Notes: a model not told the origin generated them from the sequence alone. 64,000 bases of DNA from Prorocentrum cordatum (GCA_963575745.1 CAUYUJ010020170.1:716513-780512), one strand, 5' to 3'; positions 53,757 through 64,000 are shown, counted from the stretch's first letter. Translations and numbers: made by a program.

Positions 53757-54243
53757 CAGCTTCACAACTGGAGTGCGGATGGCTTTCAACATGTGGCTCT
53801 CGCCTTAGATCTGCGCACATTCGCTTTTGACATTTGCAAGAGCTTTCACGGATTGAGGGTGGGTCGTTTTGACAATGCGGCTCTCGCCTTGGCGCCGCGT
53901 ACATTCGTTTTACACATGTGCAGGAGCTTCACGGATTGAGGGCGTGTGGTTTTCAAAATGTGGTTCTCGCCTTAGCGCCGCGCGCATTCGTCTGGAAAAT
54001 ACCAGAGTTTCACGGATTGAAGGGGGGCGTTTTTTTAATGCGGTTCTCGTTTTGGTGTTGCGTACATTCGTTTCGACAGTTTGCAAGAGCAATAGTTTCA
54101 CCAATTGAGGGCAGGTCTTTTCTTCAGACTAGGATTCTCACTTTAGCGCCGCGCACATTCGTTCAAAACATTGGCAAGAGCTTCACGGATTGAAGTCGGT
54201 TCCTTTTCAAAATATGGTTCTCGTTCTAGCGCCGCGTACATTC
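53757..54243 (+). repeat. Six tandem units of about 84 bp
   Basis: Each unit has GAGCTTCACGGATTGAGGG, then TTTTCAAAATGTGGTTCTCG and TAGCGCCGCGTACATTCGTT. Divergence between units is about 15-30%. One + frame reads VLALAPRTFV-like text in several units. The origin is unknown. Confidence 0.85.
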
Positions 54244-54249
54244 TTTTTT

Positions 54250-54784
54250 CCCTACCTAGGCTCTGCCTAGAGGGTTCTTATTATCTTTCTTAAAGGGGCC
54301 GGGCAGTGCACACCGCCCCGGGCGGTTCCCCCAGTATCCGCCCCGCGGTTCCCCCAGTTACGTCCCCTTAGCTTAGCTTAGCATGGGTGTGATTCCCTAC
54401 CTAGCCTCTGCCTAGAGGGTTAGCTTAGCTTACCTTAGCATAGCGCAGCGCTGCACTAGCATAGCATAGCATAGCTAAAACCATAGCATAGCCAAGCATA
54501 GCATAGCATAGCATAGCGCAACATAGCATAGCATGGCATGGCATGACATAGCATAGCATAGCATAGCATAGCATAGCATAGCGCATCTTAGCATAGCATA
54601 GCATAGCATAGCATAACTTAGCATAGCACAGCGCAGCATGACATAGCATAGCTTAGCATAGCATAGCACAGCACAGCATAGCGCAGCTTAGCATAGCATA
54701 GCATGGCATAGCATAGCGCAGTACAGCATGGCATAGCATAGCAACTAATGCTGCTTTCCTAGGGGCTCCAACTTCTAGGTAGGG
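54250..54784. mobile_element. TIR-bounded block carrying a TAGCA array
   Basis: CCCTACCTAG starts at 54250 and its inverse CTAGGTAGGG ends at 54784. A second direct copy, CCCTACCTAGCCTCTGCCTA, is at 54395. Between 54421 and 54742 are about 60 AGCAT/AGCGC pentamers. It could be a small transposon carrying a satellite or a chance pairing of 10-bp words. Confidence 0.5.
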
Positions 54785-55366
54785 TCGCACTGGGGTATTG
54801 CAAGTTCGTAGACGTTTCACTAGTTATCATGGTTATCGTATCAGAAATGGTGTGTAAGACCAGATGATGCTTGTCAGGCGCAACAGTTACGTCGACTCCC
54901 TGTGCTGAAGTCCCAGGAGTGGTGTTCTGGCACGATTCAGAATCGCCATGACCTCACAATCAGGTAAACTCGTGGCGTTGGAGTCCTGAGAATGTTGTTT
55001 GGGCACGTTTCAGGATTTTCACACGGTTGTCCCCCAACGGGGCAATTCCTTCTGTGGAAATGAACCCTTGCAGGGGCATATGAAGAGGGGTTTGCACTGG
55101 TCCTCCTCCTCCTCCGCCTGCTCCTGGCGGTGGCGGTGGCCCTGCTCCCCGTCGTCTTGTGCTCCCCTCTCGTCTGCGTAGTCTGCCTGCGGTTGCGCGC
55201 CTGCTGGTTGCTTTCCGGCCCGTGTGTTGTACCTCTGCCGCAGTAGTTGTTCTGGCCTGCACTTGGCAGGCTTCACGAGGAGCTATGCGTGTTCAAAAAG
55301 ATTTCCAGGAAACCGAGATGTCGGGGCCGCTACCCCCTTCTGTTCGAGGGTCGGCGGAGTTGTGCT
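54785..55366. other. Unassigned spacer
   Basis: No gene. GGCACG(A/T)TTCAG.AT appears twice (about 54931 and 55002), and a short CCTCCTCCTCC run at 55100. Confidence 0.35.
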
Positions 55367-55545
55367 TACAGTCGGACCGAGGTATAAGATCGAGGTCGGT
55401 TCGGAGAGGGTACCCTAGTGTTCTTCGTGTTTGTTGGATGGTATTGTGCATCCTGGGGGAGGGTGCCCGCGAAGGTTCTTCGTTTTGGCCGTGGGAGGGT
55501 CTCATGTTCTTGACGGATGTGTTTTTGGGCCTAGGTCCGACCGTA
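55367..55545 (+). mobile_element. TIR element family I, best-preserved copy
   Basis: 179 bp. Ends TACAGTCGGACCGAGG and CCTAGGTCCGACCGTA pair at 14 of 16 positions. Contains GATCGAGGTCGGTTCGG and TTCTTCGTGTTTGTTGGATG. No open frame. A clear target duplication is not seen. Confidence 0.8.
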
Positions 55546-55925
55546 CTTCTTCCCCTTTCGCGTATCCCCATCAGCCCACCCAGACACGATGCCCATACGG
55601 AATCCATGTACGATCAGTCTGCAGCATGGCTCATCCTCATCAGCCTGTGTCAAGTATTCACCCCCGCCAGCCAGAGTCAGATGGCTCCCTGCCTCTTGGA
55701 TTTCGGGGGCCGCCGAAATCGCGCCTTGTTGCAAGGGGTGCGTCGGGGGGGGGGGGCTTGCTCTCAGGAAAGCTTTCAGACGGCGTGTAGGCAGGTGAAT
55801 GCTTTTGTTGGTGAGCTGGTGCCCTCCCTCCCTTACCTGGGGGGTCCTTGGGGCTTATCGGGGAGCTTTTGGCGACTTCTCGGAAGCTGCGGGGCCTGGT
55901 ACCGTCGACCGTTCCCTTCGCGCTT
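55546..55925. other. Unassigned spacer
   Basis: No gene recognised; a G run lies at about 55745. Confidence 0.35.
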
Positions 55926-56410
55926 CCTCTTCCGCCTGAGGGGGGAGGAGGAGAAGAGAAGAGAAGAGGAAGAGGAGGAGGAGGAGGAGGAGGAGGAGGA
56001 GGAGGAGGAGGAGGTCAGGGGCGGTCTAACCGACCCCTAGCAAACCGTCCCATTCTGTGACGTCCCCTCGCCTCGCCCCAAGACGTATGCATACGGCCAG
56101 AGGGAAGCTTGAGGGGCGAGGGTGACGTCACGGAAGGGGATGGTTTGCGAGGGATCGGTTAGACCGCGTCCGAGGAGGAAAAAAGAAAACAGAGCAGGAG
56201 GGGGAGCAGGGCGAGGAGGAGGGCGAAAGCAGAAGGGGGAGGAGGGGGAGGAGGAGGAGGAGGAGGAGGAGGAGGAGGAGGAGAAGGAAGAGGAGGAGGA
56301 GGAGGAGGAGGAGGAGGAGGAGGAGGGAGAGAGCATAAGGGTGGAGGAGGAGGAGGAGGAGGAGGAGGACGAGGGAAGATGTTAGGAGTGGGAGCAGGAC
56401 GAGGAGGAGG
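55926..56410 (+). repeat. Two GGA tracts around a short unique core
   Basis: GGA/GAA tract 55936-56015 and GGA tracts 56190-56410. The core between them has CCCGTCCCATTCTGTGACGT-like inverted words (GTGACGTC and GACGTCAC). Confidence 0.85.
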
Positions 56411-56560
56411 GAGAGAGCAGGAGAGGGAGAGCAGAACTGGAGCGGGAGCAGCTGCTGCAGCAGCCCAGGTGGAGGGAGCAGGGGGTCGCAGGCACAGGGG
56501 CAGAGCGCTGGCATCGCTGAAGTCATGCGACACGCCGCGGGGGAGCCCAGGGGAACCGCT

Positions 56561-56702
56561 CGGCGGCGAGCGAGGGGGGGAAGTGAGAAGTTTTCTGTGT
56601 CTTCGGGGAGGGCTTAGAAACCACTTCTCAGAAGGCCGGGCGACTTCCGGACCTTCTGAGAAGTCTTTCTCCTTCGCACTTCCCCCCCCTCGCTCGCCAC
56701 GG
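56561..56702. mobile_element. TIR element family III, copy B
   Basis: Left CGGCGGCGAGCGAGGGGGGG, right CCCCCCCCTCGCTCGCC. Contains CTTCTCAGAAGG and CCTTCTGAGAAG. Confidence 0.75.
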
Positions 56703-57314
56703 ACAGGGGACCGGCGGGAAGTCCCGCCAAATTTCCGAGATTGGGGTCCAGGACCCTCAATCCTCCTCAGGACTGAGGGTCGAGGCTCCAGGGATCAGGC
56801 AGGGCGCCCGAGGACACGCCCACTCCGTGCCCAGAAGCACAGTGGCGGATGATCCCAGGGTCCATTCCGGTCCGGTCGATCCGATTCGATGCCGATTTTG
56901 GCTTGCGCGATCCGAGTCCGATAGTCCGACGATCCGATGCGGCCTGATGCTTGCAGAGCGGTGCTGTGCATCCTGGCGCGGCCGATCCGATTCGATCTTG
57001 ATTCCGTGCCGATGCAGCTCGATTCGACGTGCATGTCGATTTGATCCGATTTGCCGATTCGATGCTGACTGATCCTGCCAGACCATGGTATCCCAGGTCA
57101 TTCCGAGGGGCGCGAAGATAATCGCGCGTCGCGCATTGCGGCCTGGGTTGGAGAGGCGCCATTCTTGAGGGCTGTGGACAGGAGGCGCGAGGGTAACCGC
57201 GCGTCGCGTATCTCGGGGCGCGATGCGCGACGTTGGTTGGCCTAGGAGCAGGAGCAGAGCGGCAGTACCGTTTCAGCGTATCCCCATCCCCACCAGCCCA
57301 CCAGGTCATGGCAT
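56703..57314. other. Spacer with GATCCGAT words
   Basis: At 56865-57070, CCGATCCGATTCGATGCCGA-like degenerate repeats. No gene. Confidence 0.5.
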
Positions 57315-57650
57315 CTCAGCCCCACCATGCCCCCTCTCTGGCTGGGGATGAGCCCCTCGAAGCCCGGAGGGGGCCGCCCGTACGGTCAGGACGGTGGAAT
57401 CATTAACGGTTTGGGTTCGGAAGGAGCGGTTTGGGTTCGGAAGGAGCTCGACGTTCCGCAGATTCTTCCATGGCTGTCCCTCTGGGCCTCCTCGTACACC
57501 CAGGCCCTTTGGGTGCCAAAGAGGGGCGTCCTTCCTCATTTTTGCATTCCTTCTTGCAGCAGCTCGACTGTACCTCAGCCCATCATGCCCCCACCCCCCT
57601 CCAGTTGGGGATAGGCCCTCGAAGCCCGAAGGGGATCGCCCACACCCCCA
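57315..57650 (+). repeat. Direct repeat pair, about 70 bp, 260 bp apart
   Basis: TCAGCCC.(A/C)CATGCCCCC...TGGGGAT...CCCTCGAAGCCC occurs at about 57317 and 57577. GGTTTGGGTTCGGAAGGAGC is doubled at 57403-57446. Confidence 0.7.
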
Positions 57651-58260
57651 TCCAGGGGGCACGTCGGCCAGTGGGGCCGAGGCCACGCCAGTTAGGATGG
57701 AGGATCGGGCAAACGATGCTCAGAGAGGCGAGCGGGCACAGGAGCGTCGTGCCCACGGGCAGAAGCGGGCCCCAGGGGGAGGCGAGGGCCCACGAAAGAG
57801 AGCAAAGGCCTCCCTCGAGCCTTCGAACCCTCGATTCCTCGAGCCCTCGATCCTCGACCCCCGACGCCCTCGAGGCCTTCCGAAGGCCTCCTCGAAAACT
57901 CCGCGCGGGGCGCCGCCAGGGAGGCGAGGGAGGCAGAGAGCGGAGGCCTGCTGGGGCCTCGCGCGTGCGCTGGCGCGCGCGCGCGCGCGAGGCTGCGACT
58001 TCTCCTTCTCGGGCCTGAAGACCTCGGTGAGGCTCGCTCGCGGGGCGAGCGCGAGCACACGGGCCGCCTCGTGTCGTCGCCCGTCCCACGGGAGACGAGC
58101 GAGGGACGTCAACACCGAGGTCGCCCGCGCGGACAGTCGCGCGCAGGCTGCCCGCGTGATGTCGCGCGTGAACGCCCTCGCCTCCGCGCGGTGTGCCGCG
58201 CTGGCGGCCTGCGTAGGCCGCCGATCAGGGTCGATGTGCCCTCCCGCAAAAGACACGTTT
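57651..58260. other. Unassigned GC-rich spacer
   Basis: Long frames are open by composition on both strands; none recognised. A GC dinucleotide run lies at 57970. Confidence 0.3.
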
Positions 58261-58663
58261 TACGGCCAGACCGAGGTATATCGGCGGCGGGCGCGGGGGG
58301 GAAATGAGAAGGGGCGGGACTTCCGAGGCTTCTGAGAAGTTTCTGGACTTCTGAGAGGGCTTCTCAGAAGTTCTGTCTGTATTCGAAATAGGCCAAGGAA
58401 ACGTCTCAGAAGCCCCCCGGACTTCTAAGAAGTCCCGCGGCCTTCTGAGAAGGCCTTCCCCTTCTCATTTCCCCCCTGGGCTCGTCGCCTAGTATAAGAT
58501 CGAGATCGGTTCGGGGAGGGCAACCCTCGTGTTCTTCGTGCTTGTTGGATGTTGTCGTGCATCTTGGGGGAGGGCACCCTCGACTATGTTTCGGTTTGGG
58601 ACGTGGGCCGATGGAGGGCCTCACGTTCTTGAAGGATGTTCTTCTGTCCAAGGCCTGGCCGTG
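58261..58663 (+). mobile_element. TIR element family I split by a family III insertion
   Basis: Family I left end TACGGCCAGACCGAGGTATA (58261-58280) is separated from its continuation (58497-58663, starting AGATCGAGATCGGTTCGG). The right end GGCCTGGCCGTG is inverse to the left. The gap is filled by the family III copy. Confidence 0.75.
58281..58491. mobile_element. TIR element family III, copy C, nested
   Basis: Left TCGGCGGCGGGCGCGGGGGG, right CCCCCCTGGGCTCGTCGCC. GTATA at 58276-58280 and again at 58492-58496 is a 5-bp target duplication. Internal CTTCTGAGAAG words occur several times. Confidence 0.8.
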
Positions 58664-58916
58664 CAGTCAACGCGCCTAGTAAGGACGCGCGCCTTCATCC
58701 AGGGTGCCCTTGTGTCCTTGCCTCTGCGGCCCGTCTTGTGCCGTTTTCACTTGTCGCCCGCCGCTCAAAAATCCCAATTTCGGCCTCAAAGGGTCTTGTC
58801 CTTACCACCCGTCCTTAATACACGTTTTGATTGCGTTTGGATCGTTCACGTGATGACAAGAAAGCAGAAGGGGCAATGATGACAAGAAAGCTCCGTCGGC
58901 GTCACATCGCCGGTCC
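58664..58916. other. Unassigned spacer
   Basis: The first 23 bases resemble the right flank of family I copy 1 (GTCAA.GCGC...TAAGGAC), so the two copies may share a duplicated target or the element may extend further. Confidence 0.4.
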
Positions 58917-59277
58917 CCCAGAGGACACAGAGGGACACAGAGAAACACGGAGGGACACAGAGAGGCAGAGAGACACAGAGAAACACGGATGGACATAGGG
59001 CAACACAGAGGGACACATAGGGACACAGAGAGACACAGAGAGACACAGAGGGACACAGAGGGACAGAGAAACACAGAGGGACACATAGGGACACAGAGAG
59101 ACACAGAGAGACACAAAGGGACACAGAGGGGCACAGAGAAACGCAGAGGGACACATAGGGGCACGGAGGGACACAGAGGGGCACAGAGAAACACAGAGGG
59201 ACACAGAGGGACACAGAGATACAGAGGGACAGAGAAACACAGAGGGACACATGGGGACACAGAGCAACACAGCGAGA
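58917..59277 (+). repeat. GGGACACAGAGA minisatellite, about 11-bp unit
   Basis: About 32 units of GGGACACAGAG, AGACACAGAG and AAACACAGAG in irregular alternation. Minus-strand Cys/Ser/Val/Leu frames are artefacts. Confidence 0.95.
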
Positions 59278-59279
59278 CG

Positions 59280-59459
59280 ATGACAATGATTGCGTCAGTT
59301 GGATGTTGGCCAAAGACTCGCAAACAGGATTTGATCAAACGATTCGCAGGGGACAATCTGTGTTACAGATGCTGTGAGAACCTGATACCCTCTCCTACAG
59401 CTATTGGGAGTGCAGGAGAAAATTTGGTTCTAAAGCATACGAGTCCTCTGATGAATTAG
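59280..59459 (+). pseudogene. LINE-type reverse transcriptase tail fragment
   Basis: Reads MTMIASVGCWPKTRKQDL, then NLCYRCCENLIPSP. G-x-W-x-x-x-R followed after about 15 residues by CxxC is the pattern at the end of dinoflagellate non-LTR reverse transcriptases. The His/Cys half of the zinc motif is not seen. The fragment is 59 residues at most. Confidence 0.4.
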
Positions 59460-59978
59460 TTCTTCAAGCCACAACCCAATTCAAAACGGCCGTTGTTCTT
59501 TTTTGGCCTAGGGGACTCACCCCAGAGCCCTGGACCGGAGTCCCCCGAGCCCCTAGGCTTCGATTCCTGGACTGCGACGGGCGTGAACGAGGCTGAGCTC
59601 TTGGTGCCTCGGCAGCGGTTCGCGCGACTGTCCCGTCTTGGTTTCTGGTGAGGCCTCGGGTGGACCTGACTCGAGGTGGCCCAGGATTCGACGCGTGGCC
59701 CTGGCTGCTGCTAAGTTCTGCTCTCTTTCCCCTCTGGTCCTGGAGTCCTCGATTTTTCGCCCCTTCGGTGGCCACGTTGCTGCGAGAGGGGAGTTGAAAT
59801 TAATTCCATATTGCCTTGCACGCCATCTCCAAGGGTTTCGCCCCTTGCCGCCGGCCCCCTTTCAATCATAATGGGGTGTGCCAGAGCTATGTTATATTTT
59901 CTCGGCGCCGTCGCGAAACGATGCCAGAACCTCATGCTAGGGCAATTGGTAAGTGGCATATCATATGTACAAGGTTGT
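59460..59978. other. Unassigned spacer
   Basis: CCTAGGGGACTC and GAGCCCCTAGG near 59511 and 59549 are inverse with one mismatch. No gene. Confidence 0.35.
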
Positions 59979-60320
59979 ATAGCCTCTGGGGACGCGAATA
60001 TAGTATAATTTACCCGGGTTTGTGGATTCGGATACGCGAGCACCGCGTAATTTACGAGGGTTCATGGCCTCGGGGGCGCGAATATTAAGTATTTTACATG
60101 GGTGTGTTGTTTCGGGGCCGCGAATGTTGTTTTATGTGCTAGGGCTTATGGCTTCGGGGGCGCGAATATCGTGTAATTTAGGAAAGATGATGGCTTCGGG
60201 GACGCGACGATTGTGTAATTTACCAGGGTATATGGCCTCGGGGACGCGAATATGGCGTAATCTACTAAGGATTATGGCTTCAGGGGAGCGAGTATCAAGT
60301 ATTTTTACGTGTCCCACGCC
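59979..60320 (+). repeat. GGCCTCGGGGGCGCGAATAT minisatellite, about 43-bp unit
   Basis: About eight units, each with TGGC.TCGGGG.CGCGAATAT followed by GTGTAATTTA and a GGGT-like end. The GC-rich core is the same as the dispersed units at 32.5-34.2 kb; the second half is AT-rich. Confidence 0.85.
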
Positions 60321-60495
60321 CCCCCAAGAACTTTGAGAACCTTACCAGTGCGTGGAAAATAATCCCGCTTGGGGCTCCCACCCCTCGCGAGGACAGCAAG
60401 AATTAACAGAAAGGAAGCAGAAAGCAGGACTGTAACAATGGAAACTGGAAACTGCAACTGGAACAGGGAGCTGTAATCTTCACCCTCGCAGCCTG

Positions 60496-60981
60496 TTGGC
60501 CACGCAAGGGGGCCAGCGGATAGTTGATTTTGAATTTCTGGCTGAGAGTTGGTATGCCCAGACCTACTTCAGCCCGAAGGGTCCAGATGCTGATTTGTGT
60601 GCTAATATAGCCGAATTCGTGCGTGATAGAGCTCATCGCCATGTAACTATTCTGTTCGCCAGAATTCACCAGGATGGGGGCGACATTGTAGCTGGCCGCT
60701 CTCTAAGCAGCCAGGTTTTAGCCAACACCGTAGCTGACGAGCTGGCAGATTGCGCAGCGAATATGTGCAAGATCCCCGAGGCCTCCCAACACCAAGTGCA
60801 CCTCGTCGAGGACACCATGCGTTGTAGGACGAGGCTCCTGAGGGCCACACTCGACTGCTTTGCTGCTGAGAAGGCTGCTGCTTTGGAAACGAAGGATCGG
60901 AAAAGAGAGGCGGTCACACTTCCCTTCCCCACCTCCCCGCCTTGTTGTTGCTACTCTCGCCACGCTCATGTCAGCGCATAG
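60496..60981 (+). pseudogene. LINE RNase H-like tail
   Basis: An open frame to the stop at 60979-60981 reads VDFEFLAESWYAQTYFSP, HRHVTILFARIHQDGGD, then GRSLSSQVLANTVADELADC and LVEDTMRCRTRLLRATL. The N-x-x-AD-x-LA block after an H/D-rich strand, followed by a helix with R residues, fits the RNase H and C-terminal tail of dinoflagellate LINEs. The start is not supported and the upstream half is missing. It lies 1 kb after the other LINE fragment, with the 60.0-kb array between them. Confidence 0.5.
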
Positions 60982-61059
60982 GGGCCAAGCTAGGTGGCAG
61001 TAGAGGTTTGTTTCTTTAATGTGGTCATCATCGGTAATGACTGCGCCACTGTTTCCTGC

Positions 61060-61205
61060 TCCTACTACTCCTTCCTCCCTCCCTCCCCCTTCTCATCCCT
61101 CTTCCTTCATCCTCCCTCCCTCCCTCCCTCCTCCCTCCTCCTTCCCTCCTCCCTCCCTCGTTCCCTCCCTCCTTCCCCCACTCCCTCCTCTCCGTCCCTC
61201 CGCCC
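61060..61205 (+). repeat. CCTCCCTCC pyrimidine tract
   Basis: CCCTCC/CTCCTTC repeats. Confidence 0.9.
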
Positions 61206-61440
61206 ACCACCGGAGCGCCGACGGAGGCGCGCCGAGATCCTTCGGAGGCCCTCGAGGGCCTGCGCCGCCGCCCCCCCCCGTGGCCGCGGCGAGGACCCTC
61301 GTGGAGAAGGCGCTGCCCGCCGACCTGGCGGCCAGCCTCCCGGAGGCGGCGCGGCCCCGTCGTCTTGGGCGTCACTTCGGGGGGGGGGGGGGGGGGGGGC
61401 CACCGTCGGACGGTCCGGCGGTGTCGCCCCCGGGTACCGG
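61206..61440. other. GC-rich spacer with a long G run
   Basis: A G run of about 20 at 61379-61399. No gene. Confidence 0.4.
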
Positions 61441-61469
61441 GGCCGAGGCCGGCCGTGTCTCCTCCGCCT

Positions 61470-61610
61470 CCTCCTGATCCTCCTCCTCCTCTTCCTCCCT
61501 CCTCCTCCTCCCCTCCTCCTCCTCCTCCTCCTCCTCCTCCACCTCCTCCTCCTCCTCCTCCTCCTCCTCCTCCTCCTTCCTCCTCCTCCTCCTCCTTCCT
61601 TCCCTTCCGC
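61470..61610 (+). repeat. (CCT)n tract
   Basis: CTCCTC repeats with TTCCT and ACC interruptions. Confidence 0.9.
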
Positions 61611-61611
61611 G

Positions 61612-61768
61612 GGAGGTCGGCTCGGGAGGGTACCCTGATGTGCTTCGTGTTCGTCGGGCGTCTTTGTGCACCGTTGGGAAGGTACCCCTGGATGTTCTGT
61701 GCGTCTTTGCCGGCGCGGAGGGCTTCGTCTTCTGGAGGGATGCTCTTTTGGCTTGGGTCCGATTGTAC
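61612..61768 (+). mobile_element. TIR element family I, diverged copy, left end lost
   Basis: GGAGGTCGGCTCGGGAGGGT, TGCTTCGTGTTCGTCGGGCG and a right end GTCCGATTGTAC. Confidence 0.6.
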
Positions 61769-61952
61769 ATGGGGGGGGGGGGGGGGGAAAGTGCACTCCT
61801 CGGGCCTCACGAGCTCCTTCCTGGGCCCGAGAGGGCCCCTTCAGGAGCCCTACGGGGCCCTTTTTCTGCAGCCTTCGCTGCCCCTCCCTCGCCCCCCCCA
61901 ACTATCGCGGCCCAATCGTCGCCGTCGCCGTCGCCGTCGCCGTCGTCGTCGC

Positions 61953-61988
<36 letters not shown>

Positions 61989-62440
61989 CGTCTTCGTGCG
62001 GCCAGAGGCTGGCGGCCAGACGGGGGAGGAAGTTCGCTATGTGGGAAGCGGGTCCTGGGGAAAACGGGCCTTGGGGCTTTTCGCCGTTTTCGGGCTCTCG
62101 GGGCCTTCCCGGGAGCGTCAGGAAACGACCCAGGAGGAAGAATTCGTCTTGGAGGGGGGCCTGGGGCTCCAGGACCCGTTTCCCTCAGGACCCGCTTCCT
62201 CTCTACTCAGAAATGCGGAGGAGGAGGAAGACAAGCCGGGTGCGCTTGCACCGCGCTTGACATCCGAGCCTTGGGCCCCCGCCCTTTCTGGGAACAAACG
62301 GCCGCCCTCCGTCCTCGAAGCTGTTGCAGCTCTCAACAAGCTTCAAGATCAGAAGTGGTGAAGAAGTCTCAGGCGCACCGCCCGGCCTGCCCTGCCGACG
62401 CGTCTGGAGGTGCGATAGGGAGGAGGTGCTGAGAAGGGAA
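61769..62440. other. Spacer with a CGTCGC/GTC array
   Basis: CGTCGC hexamers then GTC triplets at 61916-61995. No gene recognised in the rest. Confidence 0.5.
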
Positions 62441-62700
62441 AGGGATGGAAGAGGAGGAGGAGGAGGAGGAGAAGGAGGAGGACGGGGTGGTGGTGGAAGA
62501 GATTAGGAGGTAGATTGGTTAGGCTGGCGGCGGAGGAAGGACAGAGGAGAGAGCATGCGGAAGGAGCAGGGGGAGGAGGGATTGGGGATGGGGGCGGGGA
62601 GGGAGGAGCAGGAGGAGCAGGAGGAGCAGGAGGAAGAAGAGAGTGACGAAGAGTAGGGTTGAGAAGGGGAGCAGGAGCAGGAGCAGAGGGGAGATGGAAG
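62441..62700 (+). repeat. Degenerate GGA tract
   Basis: GGAGGA with GGAGCAGGAGCA sub-runs. Confidence 0.85.
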
Positions 62701-63334
62701 CATGGCAGCAGGCTTCAAGATGTGAGTTCTGTAATCTTTCGTTTGTTTCACAGAGTTGCAATTTCGTTTCATGTGCGTTTTCAGTTCTCCGTTTCACAAA
62801 TGAGGGAGCAGGAGTTATTCAGAGTATGTCTGCAGCCGGGTAATTACGGCAACTTGCTGGAGACAATTGATTATGCAGTTTCGTCTTTGTGTTCGACTAT
62901 GTGCGGACTACGGCTGCCTTGTTGAACGAAGACGTCCAGCTTTCGAGGAAAGGGCCGCCCGAAACCGCTGAAGACAGCCGAAGGCCGCGAAGACTGATGC
63001 GCAACCAAAACTCCACATTCGAAGACGCATGTGTCTTCGGTCGGTGCAGTGTCGGTCGTCCTTGCCGGTCGCCGCCGTCGTCGTTGCCGTCGTCGTTGTT
63101 GTCATCCCCGTGGTTGTCGTCGCGTCGTGTTTGCATTCAGAGCGAGAACTTGATTTCCCTGGCAAGCTGAGGATGGCCGCATCGCAAGCCGCAATTTTGT
63201 CAGGACGTCGGGGGTGTCGGAACCAAACAAACACACCGGTCCCAGGGTGACAGTGCAGTCGAGACGCCGGAATCATTGGAGCGGTTTGGTTTCGGCGTGT
63301 GCTGCTTGGGTCCCTCCGTGGTCTATCCTGTGTC
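62701..63334. other. Less repetitive spacer, possible exon fragment
   Basis: AT-richer than its surroundings. A + frame at about 62800-62925 reads MREQELFRVCLQPGNYGNLL and is preceded by TTTTCAG- and TTTCACAG-type sequence, so an exon fragment is possible but unproven. GTCGTCGTTGCCGTCG repeats lie at 63070-63110. Confidence 0.25.
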
Positions 63335-63535
63335 GGGGGAGCGTAAGACCCGGGTTTGCCAGGACTCGCGTTCGCCATCGTTTTTTGACGACCGCGCCTC
63401 GGATTTTGACGAGGAGGAGTTTCGTGGGATGTCTGCAGCAGGAGGCCTCGTCAAGATGCAGGCTCGGCCTCGTCATTTTTTTGACGACCTCGTCGGGGAT
63501 TTCCGAGTCCCCTGTACCCAGGTCTTACGTCCCCC
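63335..63535. mobile_element. TIR element family II, copy 2
   Basis: 201 bp, ends GGGGGAGCGTAAGACCCGGG and CCCAGGTCTTACGTCCCCC. About 95% identical to 49991-50192. Confidence 0.8.
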
Positions 63536-64000
63536 TGGCTGTGGCGCTCTTCGCGTACCCGGGCGCCTTCGGTGCCGAAAGGAGGAGCTTCGTTGCAACC
63601 GCCTCCGCCCGTCTGCCCACCTCGCCTGCGCGGCCTCCCGCGTCACCGCCTCCACAAGGGCTCCCACGAGGGCGCGAAGTTATTCGCGCTTCGCGCTTCG
63701 CGGTCCTCGTTCCTTCTCCCCCTCCTCCTCGTCCTCCTATTCTCCCTTTGGGAGGGCGGCGCGAGAGCGCGAAGTTATTCGCGCTTCGCGCAGCGCGAAG
63801 CGCGAAGTTGGGAGCCCTTGCCTCCACACCACTGAGCAGCCAGCCCTCTCCGCAGAGGCTTCCCTCCTCTGCTGGCGCCCGGGCGCCTACCCTCGGGTCG
63901 GGAGAAAGGGGGGGATTGGGAAAGGGGGGGTCACGAAATTTGCTGCATGCAGTTGGTTTCGGCCTCACCGAGGGGCCCATTCCTCGATACATGATCGCCT
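63536..64000. repeat. Spacer with copy of the 34.8-kb repeat
   Basis: 63674-63787 matches 34799-34912, with GCGCGAAGTTATTCGCGC at both ends of the unit and extra GCGCTTCGCGC words. The rest holds no recognisable gene up to the window edge. Confidence 0.6.

Noticed and set aside
55367-55545. Family I as a tRNA-derived SINE because GGTCGGTTCGGGG resembles a B box
   Set aside because: The match to the B-box consensus is partial, no A box or tail is seen, and the inverted ends fit a TIR element better.
58802-59356. Cys/Ser/Val/Leu-rich minus frame that looks like a secreted Cys-repeat protein
   Set aside because: Generated by the GGGACACAGAG minisatellite. The three minus-strand frames give equivalent Cys-rich strings.

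Overview
The window looks like nuclear DNA of a dinoflagellate. This is inferred from its genes and repeats; no rRNA, tRNA or spliced-leader gene was recognised. The evidence is decayed retroelement proteins of types I know from dinoflagellates (a tyrosine-recombinase retroelement, a Copia-like integrase, LINE tails), spliced genes of dinoflagellate-expanded families, very GC-rich DNA, kilobase-scale simple satellites and many small terminal-inverted-repeat (TIR) elements. Species cannot be assigned.

Layout. 1-3.4 kb: decayed retroelements (RNase H-like end, tyrosine recombinase, Copia gag and integrase). 3.4-4.4 kb: mostly unassigned. 4.4-16.0 kb: a GGA tract, then an 11.3-kb degenerate GAC satellite with two higher-order repeat regimes. 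16.0-20.7 kb: a small TIR element with a 15-bp flanking repeat, C/T-rich tracts and a complex GC-rich repeat array.

20.7-46.8 kb is the most interesting part. A 26.1-kb segment is bounded by near-identical inverted termini, each followed inward by AT-rich sub-terminal repeats. The outer flanks together rebuild one interrupted unit of the surrounding array, so the segment looks like one large DNA-transposon insertion. It carries a spliced gene resembling the DWMH-containing transposase-like proteins of dinoflagellates (41.4-45.0 kb), two further spliced genes of dinoflagellate-specific families (21.6-24.5 and 30.5-32.3 kb), three small open genes and one predicted secreted cysteine-rich protein gene. 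It also holds later insertions, a CCATTA/CCATTG satellite and a block of consecutive hairpins. Its introns and spacers are full of palindromes centred on GCTGCAGC with variable but self-complementary arms. In five introns with matching phase, the 3' splice site lies inside such a palindrome, so the intron end is complementary to the first exon bases.

46.8-64 kb: the continuing complex array, microsatellites, minisatellites, several small TIR-element families (one nested in another with a 5-bp target duplication) and two LINE fragments. No intact host gene was found there.

All spliced genes read on the + strand. Exon borders were chosen by eye from frame, phase and GT-AG signals. Family assignments rest on remembered motif patterns, not on a search.
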